This document shows, piece after piece, positions 58,898 to 64,000 of a stretch of DNA of 64,000 nucleotides (positions are counted from its first letter, which is position 1; the number at the start of each line of letters is the position of its first letter). The notes under the pieces are model-generated. The model did not search any database. It was not told where the DNA came from and was given only the letters and a program-made list of their open reading frames with translations. Both the position numbers and the translations under genes were made by a program. Source of the DNA: Spirulina sp034932185 (GTDB taxonomy: Bacteria > Cyanobacteriota > Cyanobacteriia > Cyanobacteriales > Spirulinaceae); the NCBI RefSeq assembly GCF_034932185.1, contig NZ_JAYGHW010000096.1:3873-67872 (forward strand), read 5' to 3'.

Positions 58898-59738
58898 GGG
58901 CCTGTCATCAGTTAAGCCAAACAACAAAAGCTGCCAGGTAGATAGCCCCCAAAAAGTTGCGTGCCGTTTTGTCATAACGAGTGGCAATGGCACGATACTG
59001 CTTGAGTCGAGCGAAGAAATTTTCAATCAAATGTCGTGCTTGATAGAGATGCTTATCGTAAGGATAAGGTTGTTTTCGATTGGACTTGGACGGAATCACG
59101 GCTTCACATCCCTGATGCACCAGTCGTTGGCGCACCCGCTCATCAGCATCATAGGCCTTATCCGCCAGTAGAGCTTTGCCTTGAAAATCATCAAGTAGGA
59201 CATCAGCACCGTCGAGGTCGTGGGCTTGTCCACCGCTCAGAAAGAATCCGGTGGGATTTCCCAACGCATCACACGTTGCATGAATCTTGGTACTCAATCC
59301 TCCTCGTGAGCGACCAATCGCTTGGTCTTCAGGTTCTACTGCATCGGCTAAGGTGTTTTTTTTGCTCCTGCACTGTGTTGATGAGCTCTGACAATCGTCG
59401 AATCCATTGAGCCATATTCGTTGTCTGCCTCCTCGGACAGTACCTTGAAAATTCGCTCCCACACTCCACTCTTCGACCACCGGCTATGTCTTGTATGGAC
59501 GACTCGAAAATCTCCGAATCTCTCAGGTAAGTCTCGCCACGGTATTCCTGCTCAGTAACGATATAGAACAGCTTCGACAAACAAGCGATTATCCTTTGCT
59601 GTTCCACCCACATGACCTTCCCGACCGGGCAGCAGGTCTTTGATTTTCTCCCATTGGTCATCTCTGAGGGCGTATCTTTTCATCTCTTAGGCTTTTTTCA
59701 GTTCACCTATTCTATTCTCTCTAACTGATGACAGGCCC
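58898..59738. mobile_element. IS5-family (IS427-type) insertion sequence, inactivated
   Basis: An 841-bp element bounded by a 17-bp identical terminal inverted repeat (GGGCCTGTCATCAGTTA) and flanked by TA on both sides, the target dinucleotide expected for this group. The interior reads leftwards as a transposase with an A8 slippage site. It lies between ptmA and the FkbM gene, 23 bp from a second element. Confidence 0.88.
58908..59683 (-). pseudogene. IS5/IS427-type transposase with premature stop and programmed-frameshift site
   Basis: Translation from ATG 59683 gives the usual IS427 OrfA (RYALRDDQWEKIKDLLPG …). At codon 44 the expected Arg is TGA (59552-59554), in the sequence Tyr-Arg-Tyr-stop-Ala-Gly-Ile-Pro. 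The reading frame then continues intact (GIPWRDLPERFGD …) to a run of eight A (59356-59363 on this strand), where a -1 slip joins OrfB (NTLADAVEPEDQAIGRSRGG …, DKAYDADE, IENFFARLKQYRAIATRYDK), restoring the DDE catalytic set. So the frameshift is normal for the family, but the TGA probably kills the element unless read through. Confidence 0.85.
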
Positions 59739-59761
59739 TAAGAGAAATCAAACAATTTTTT

Positions 59762-60614
59762 GGTAGTGCATTTTAGTAAAGGACAGAGAAAAAGATAGGG
59801 TCTTCCTTTTCTGCCAGCTTCTCCCTGATCTGGCGATTATATTCATGGATGAACATCCAGATCGCACCAATGTGATTCTCTAGCTTCCTCGAGAAAGATA
59901 ATGTCTTCCTCACTAGCCGGGAAATCCTCTGTCTCAGGGTGTTGTTCAGTCTTTCTATGTAGCTCGTCAAGCCGCTCTCTTTCCCAACGGCAATATGCCG
60001 TTTGCTCGGAATCACATCGACATAAGCCTCCCAGTAATCTGTGTACACCTTGGCACATTGTCTGTACACCCCAGGGATTGACTGCCATAAGGCAATCGCC
60101 GATTCCCTAGAGCGGTTGCCAATATGACAACCGATGACTTCTCGGGTATCCGCATCTATGGCCAGCCAAACCCACTGCTTATTCCCTTTGTTGTCCACAA
60201 ATGACCAAAGCTCATCCATCTGCACTTTCATCTTGCCTTTGGCTTTGGGTATGACTTCTGCGGTTTTGGGCACTGCTTCATAGGAGTCATTGACATAGTG
60301 TTGTAGCCAACTGTTGGAAACCCCTGTCACCCTGGCGATCCCTGCGAGGGGAATCTTCTCTAGCAACAGCAAATCAACCAAAGACAGGGTGTCCTTGTCT
60401 TTGGGCTTCCACTGGGGGTCTTCTACGAATTGGCGGTGACAGTCTCGGCACTTGTAGTTCTGCTTACCGCGTCGGGTGGTACCGTTCTTGGAGATTTCGT
60501 GAGACCCACAAGTGGGACAGGTCATCTCAGTAGTCATGTGTTCAACTCCTTGGGAATCTAGGAATGCAAGGGTGATGCCTTGTTTTTCTCTATCCTTTAC
60601 TTTAATCCACTACC
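59762..60614. mobile_element. IS1-family insertion sequence, apparently intact
   Basis: An 853-bp element with terminal inverted repeats of about 32 bp (GGTAGTG … AGAGAAAAA, four mismatches) and a perfect 8-bp direct repeat AATTTTTT on both sides (59754-59761 and 60615-60622), the target duplication expected for IS1. It carries one intact transposase gene. The insertion point is two bases before the ATG of the FkbM gene plus the duplication, so it separates that gene from its former promoter or operon. Confidence 0.92.
59773..60537 (-). CDS. IS1-family transposase
   Basis: The 254-residue enzyme moves the element. It has an N-terminal zinc ribbon (CPTCGSHEISKNG … YKCRDCHRQF), a helix-turn-helix (ARVTGVSNSWLQHYV) and a DDE catalytic domain (QMDELWSFVDNKGNKQW, VYTDYWEAYVDVI and YIERLNNTLRQRISRL). 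Unlike enterobacterial IS1, which needs a frameshift to join InsA and InsB, here one frame encodes the whole protein. The stop codon lies within the terminal inverted repeat. The gene appears functional. Confidence 0.93.
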   Translation of the reverse strand: MTTEMTCPTCGSHEISKNGTTRRGKQNYKCRDCHRQFVEDPQWKPKDKDTLSLVDLLLLEKIPLAGIARVTGVSNSWLQHYVNDSYEAVPKTAEVIPKAKGKMKVQMDELWSFVDNKGNKQWVWLAIDADTREVIGCHIGNRSRESAIALWQSIPGVYRQCAKVYTDYWEAYVDVIPSKRHIAVGKESGLTSYIERLNNTLRQRISRLVRKTLSFSRKLENHIGAIWMFIHEYNRQIREKLAEKEDPIFFSVLY

Positions 60615-60624
60615 AATTTTTTGT

Positions 60625-61653
60625 ATGACCATTTTTGACGAAAATTTAGTCTCGATGCATCAGTCTTTTAGAGACCAGGAATACGCAGTATGCGAAAAGT
60701 ACTGTGATCTTGTCTTGTCGGTACAATCTTCTAATCCAGAGGCTTTGTACTGTAAAGGTAGAGTATCCGAGATCCTGAATCACCCAGAAAAAGCAATTAG
60801 TTGCTACTCAAAGCTTGCTCTACTTTTCCCACATGAAAAAGAATATCTGCGTCTACTAGAAAAGGTCTCCTCTGAATCTCAAGTCAATCTTAGAGATGTC
60901 AAGGAAAGGGTAGAGCAAGCAAGATTGCAAATCGAGAGTTTCCCTGGTCGTCCATCCTTACAGTTCTTTGACAATAGCATAGGTAAGGGGTTTGTTCCTG
61001 CACATCCTTCCAATGATCAGATCGCTCAAAAAATGGTCACTGGACAAGTTTTTGATTCCCCAATAGTTGACATCGCCAAGCAATATATAAGTCTGGGATC
61101 TTCTGTAATTGATGCTGGAGCCAATCTAGGTCAAATGACTATGATCTTCTCGTCTCTAACTGGGAGCAGTGGAGTAGTTTACTCAATTGAAGCTGACGAC
61201 TATTTAACCCATGTAACTCAAGAAAGCTTGAAGATCAACAATATTTACAACGTGGTTCAAGTTTGCCATGCTGTACATGAATTTGATGACAAAGCTCTCT
61301 ATTTCCCAGTACAAGACTTCAAAACCTATCACTGTTATGGTGCTTATGGCATTGACCCCCACTCACAATCTGGAAGACAGGTCAAGACCAAAACTATTGA
61401 CAGCTTAAACATAAGCGTGCCAGTGAGTTTTATGAAGGTCGATGTTCAAGGATCTGATTTATTTGCCATGAGAGGGGCTGTCAGAACTATTCAAAAGTAC
61501 CGCTTTCCTATCATTTTTGAGTATGAAGAGGATCTTCAAGAAATATTTTCAACAACATTCCAAGATTACGTTGATTTTGTCTCTTCAATTAAGTACAGGT
61601 TTCTGAAAACGATTGATCGAATCAATTACCTGATAGTACCCCAAGAGCACTAG
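60625..61653 (+). CDS. FkbM-family methyltransferase with TPR-like N-terminus
   Basis: The 342-residue product has an N-terminal helical region with a TPR pair (residues about 10-75: YAVCEKYCDLVLSVQSSNPE, HPEKAISCYSKLALLFPHE) and a SAM-dependent methyltransferase domain (SVIDAGANLGQMTMIFSSLT near residue 165, the FkbM-type VDVQGSDLFAMRGAV at 260). ATG 60625 is the start; upstream in-frame codons come from the end of the IS1 element. FkbM enzymes O-methylate sugars in surface glycans. Removing both insertion sequences puts this ATG 84 bp after ptmA, so it probably belonged to that operon. Confidence 0.8.
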   Translation: MTIFDENLVSMHQSFRDQEYAVCEKYCDLVLSVQSSNPEALYCKGRVSEILNHPEKAISCYSKLALLFPHEKEYLRLLEKVSSESQVNLRDVKERVEQARLQIESFPGRPSLQFFDNSIGKGFVPAHPSNDQIAQKMVTGQVFDSPIVDIAKQYISLGSSVIDAGANLGQMTMIFSSLTGSSGVVYSIEADDYLTHVTQESLKINNIYNVVQVCHAVHEFDDKALYFPVQDFKTYHCYGAYGIDPHSQSGRQVKTKTIDSLNISVPVSFMKVDVQGSDLFAMRGAVRTIQKYRFPIIFEYEEDLQEIFSTTFQDYVDFVSSIKYRFLKTIDRINYLIVPQEH

Positions 61654-61730
61654 GCTCTAGAGTTTGTCTTCTAGAAGACAAACTAAAACTGAATAAGCCC
61701 AAACTCTGAACACCTTAAGGTATATAATCC

Positions 61731-62567
61731 GTGGACAAGCTGGACATCTTAAAACAGATTCTGTACGTAGATCGTATTTATCATGCACTGAATATTCTTC
61801 ATGCAAGACAACAGGAAAATTCATGTAAAGTTATAGACTTGAGAACTTCCGAGCTGAGACTCTTTTCCCAGAATGGTGAGGATGGTGTTTTGGACGCTAT
61901 TTTGCGTGCATTACAGGATTCTCCACCATTCTTCGTTGAGTTTGGTGTGGGAGATGGCTGGTCGTGTAATACCCGACTACTAGCAGAAGTTTTTGAATGG
62001 AATGGATTATTCATTGAGGTTGAGCATGACGACTATCTTAAGCTAGCTGAGCGATATTGCCATTCAAAAACTGTCTGCTGTCTTGAGTCAATAGTAACTC
62101 CAGAGAATATTAATCAGATTTTTACTCATCATAGAGTTCCTAGCCGATTTGGCGTTTTGTCCATCGATATTGACGGTCAAGATTATTGGGTTTGGGAGGC
62201 ATTGGATGCAATTTATCAACCCGACATCGTAATTATTGAGTTCAATAGTGCACATAAACCTGATCAACACATTGTCGAGAAAAAAGGATTACCTTTAGGA
62301 CTGCCTTTAACAGCCACATGGGGCGCATCTCTTGGGGCACTACAGTCTTTAGGAGAAAAGAAAGGTTACAAGCTAGTGCATACTGAAATGGCCGGTGTCA
62401 ACGCATTTTTTATAAGAGAAGCACTACTTGCTGAACGAGAATTAACTTTCCTAGGGATTACTCGTCGTTCACCTAACTTTGGTCTACGTGGGCTGAATCA
62501 TTCTAATCTCACTCTATATGGAACATCGGGCAACATGGGTAACCGCCCCTTGGCTGATGGTTTATGA
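61731..62567 (+). CDS. Rossmann-fold methyltransferase-like protein
   Basis: A 278-residue product starting at GTG 61731. Residues about 40-70 read LFSQNGEDGVLDAILRALQD, then PPFFVEFGVGDGWSCNTRLL (a SAM-binding-like motif I), LFIEVEHDDYLKLAERY, and LSIDIDGQDYWVWEALDAIY; this resembles FkbM-type proteins. The C-terminal part (VHTEMAGVNAFFIREALL) also fits that class. It follows the FkbM gene after 77 bp on the same strand. I cannot name a substrate, and some relatives act on other groups, so 'methyltransferase-like' is as far as the sequence allows. Confidence 0.66.
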   Translation: MDKLDILKQILYVDRIYHALNILHARQQENSCKVIDLRTSELRLFSQNGEDGVLDAILRALQDSPPFFVEFGVGDGWSCNTRLLAEVFEWNGLFIEVEHDDYLKLAERYCHSKTVCCLESIVTPENINQIFTHHRVPSRFGVLSIDIDGQDYWVWEALDAIYQPDIVIIEFNSAHKPDQHIVEKKGLPLGLPLTATWGASLGALQSLGEKKGYKLVHTEMAGVNAFFIREALLAERELTFLGITRRSPNFGLRGLNHSNLTLYGTSGNMGNRPLADGL

Positions 62568-62629
62568 CTGTTCCCAACAGCCAACCAGCATCTCTACTCA
62601 AACCTTGAACTCTTTTTCGCAGTAAAGTT

Positions 62630-63865
62630 ATGTCTGTTTCAGAAATCTATGCATGTCGAATAAGCGGAAGTCCAAACCTGATCACAGTTCTAGATCTAGG
62701 CATCCAATCCCTTACAGGTGTTTTCCCGAAAAATAAAAATGATTCAGTTACTTCTGGGCCTTTGAAGCTTGTATGGTGTCCTGACAGTGGACTACTACAA
62801 CTTCAGCACACCTATGACCTGAACGAGATGTATGGCGATAATTATGGTTATCGCTCCGGTCTAAACAGCTCAATGGTTCTGCACCTTCAACAAAAGGTCA
62901 GATACTTAAATCGAATTTGTCCCCTTAGCGATGGTGACATTGTCTTAGACATCGGTAGTAACGATGCAACGCTCTTGAAGTCTTATGAAAATCCAGGTTT
63001 AAAAAAACTTGGTATTGACCCAACTGGGCGTAAGTTCGCATCTTACTATGAACAAGATATTGATCTAATTCCTGAGTTCTTCTCTGCCAGTGCATATCGT
63101 TCTAAATATCCCACTAAAAGTGCCAAAATCGTCACATCAATCGCAATGTTTTACGATCTCAATGTTCCCAAGCAGTTTGTGGAAGATATTCACAGTATCT
63201 TAGACAAAGATGGAATTTGGCACTTTGAACAAAGCTATATGCCAACGATGCTCCGCATGAATTCCTATGATACTGTTTGTCATGAACATTTAGAATATTA
63301 CTCTTTAGGGGTTGTTAAGAAGCTTCTTGAAGACTGCGATCTCAAAGTAGTTGACGTACAGATGAATGCTGTCAACGGCGGTAGTTTTGCTGTAACCGCA
63401 GCTCGTAAAGATTCTCAAATCAAAACCAATGATAAACTGATTGACTGGCTCCTAGGACAAGAAGAGCGGATGGGTTTACATACCCCGAGACCCTTTCGTA
63501 GTTTTGAAGATCGCGTATTTGAACATCGAAAAAATCTTCTTAGCCTGATTCGCGCTCTTAATGAAGACGGGAAGAAAGTGTTAGGCTATGGAGCATCAAC
63601 TAAAGGTAATGTTCTCCTGCAATTTTGCGGACTGACAGATCAAGATATCCCTTGCATTGCCGAAGTCAATCCTGACAAATTTGGCGCATATACACCAGGC
63701 ACACATATTCCTATTGTTTCAGAAGAAGAAGCTAGAGCAATAAAACCCGATTATATGTTGGTTCTGCCCTGGCATTTTAAAGACTCTATCATCCGTCGTG
63801 AATCCGAGTATTTAGCAAATGGTGGGAAATTGATTTTTCCCTTACCAGAAATTGAAATTGTTTAG
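62630..63865 (+). CDS. Sugar C-methyltransferase (TylCIII/NovU-like)
   Basis: The 411-residue product shows the three-part architecture of sugar C-methyltransferases: an N-terminal Methyltransf_13-like region, a SAM-binding domain (IVLDIGSNDATLLKSYENPG near residue 105) and a C-terminal Methyltransf_14-like domain (VLGYGASTKGNVLLQFCGL). The family's N-terminal zinc site normally has two Cys-x-x-Cys pairs; here they read CRISGS and CPDSGLL, so the second Cys of each pair is Ser. The NAHCEHLEY-type signature is seen as VCHEHLEYYSLG. This would methylate a ring carbon of an NDP-deoxysugar. It is the last complete gene in the window. Confidence 0.8.
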   Translation: MSVSEIYACRISGSPNLITVLDLGIQSLTGVFPKNKNDSVTSGPLKLVWCPDSGLLQLQHTYDLNEMYGDNYGYRSGLNSSMVLHLQQKVRYLNRICPLSDGDIVLDIGSNDATLLKSYENPGLKKLGIDPTGRKFASYYEQDIDLIPEFFSASAYRSKYPTKSAKIVTSIAMFYDLNVPKQFVEDIHSILDKDGIWHFEQSYMPTMLRMNSYDTVCHEHLEYYSLGVVKKLLEDCDLKVVDVQMNAVNGGSFAVTAARKDSQIKTNDKLIDWLLGQEERMGLHTPRPFRSFEDRVFEHRKNLLSLIRALNEDGKKVLGYGASTKGNVLLQFCGLTDQDIPCIAEVNPDKFGAYTPGTHIPIVSEEEARAIKPDYMLVLPWHFKDSIIRRESEYLANGGKLIFPLPEIEIV

Positions 63866-64000
63866 TCTTAAATTGGGTACATCTCAGTTAGGAGATGAGT
63901 ATAATTACTCAGACCAAGTATATGATTGTAATCCAATTAAGCCGTCAGTGCCCCATTCAGGTACGCACACCTATGCTTTAACACCTTTGGCACATTCTCC
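63866..64000. other. 3' margin of the window
   Basis: The last 135 bp follow the methyltransferase stop. A 28-codon frame from about 63895 preceded by AGGAG is open but ends before the edge; it does not look like a protein. No further feature is supported. Confidence 0.3.

Noticed and set aside
59329..59661. Separate 110-codon frame inside the IS5 element
   Set aside because: It is the +1 frame of OrfA and does not resemble a transposase; the true OrfA frame begins at 59683.
60580..60624. N-terminal extension of the FkbM protein from TTG 60580
   Set aside because: These codons are the IS1 terminus; ATG 60625 follows the target duplication and restores a natural start.
1..64000. CRISPR array or cas genes
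   Set aside because: No regularly spaced direct repeats or Cas-like proteins were seen.

Overview
This is chromosomal DNA from a cyanobacterium. The palindrome GCGATCGC (HIP1) recurs throughout most of the window. The gene content includes the carboxysome shell protein CcmO, the phylloquinone-type methyltransferase MenG, glutamyl-tRNA reductase for tetrapyrroles, a CtpA-type protease, CobU and several cyanobacterial DUF families. I cannot name the genus from sequence alone.

Layout. Positions 1-9990: nagA, a BrnT/BrnA-like toxin-antitoxin pair, a LysR regulator, hemA, and a two-gene envelope unit (DUF11/SdrD-B-like protein plus a 1421-residue proline-rich, probable outer-membrane beta-barrel protein). 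Positions 10000-11240: an AT-rich cytosine-5 methyltransferase preceded by what looks like the N-terminal stump of its restriction enzyme. Positions 11295-31000: mainly housekeeping genes (dynamin-like GTPase, ccmO, GT39 membrane glycosyltransferase, REC-GAF regulator, menG, DUF445, Rpn and Uma2 nucleases, leuC, tRNA-Leu(UAG), a periplasmic-binding protein, pyrF, tyrS, PBP1A, HNH, panE and a 48-residue membrane protein just ahead of panE). Positions 31300-45100: two GT2 glycosyltransferases with an acyltransferase, a proline-rich protein, cobU, rplU, DUF2232, a lytic transglycosylase, ctpA, Nudix, hisH, then a CapD/FlaA1-type epimerase-dehydratase and a Wzz-type chain-length protein.

From about 45700 the DNA becomes visibly AT-richer and encodes a surface-glycan island: an MsbA/PglK-like ABC exporter, then a tightly packed twelve-gene run (47634-58836). 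I read this run as a complete GDP-linked legionaminic acid pathway ending in CMP activation (legB, legC, legG, legI, legH-like, ptmE, ptmF, legF, ptmA). It is interrupted only by a three-gene module (WbuX/WbpG-type amidotransferase, HisH-like glutaminase, HisF-like barrel) expected to turn an N-acetyl group into an acetamidino group. The HisF-like protein has lost the catalytic Asp11 of true HisF (it is Leu11), which separates it from histidine synthesis. The predicted product is an acetamidino-legionaminic acid such as Leg5Am7Ac. This is the most interesting system in the window.

Downstream, two insertion sequences sit side by side: an IS5/IS427-type element with a nonsense mutation, and an intact IS1-type element with an 8-bp target duplication. 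They separate ptmA from three methyltransferase-like genes that probably belonged to the same operon. A dispersed palindrome (GGGGCGAAAAATTTTTCGCCCC and relatives) occurs at many gene ends and also, unusually, inside the reading frame of the large envelope protein.
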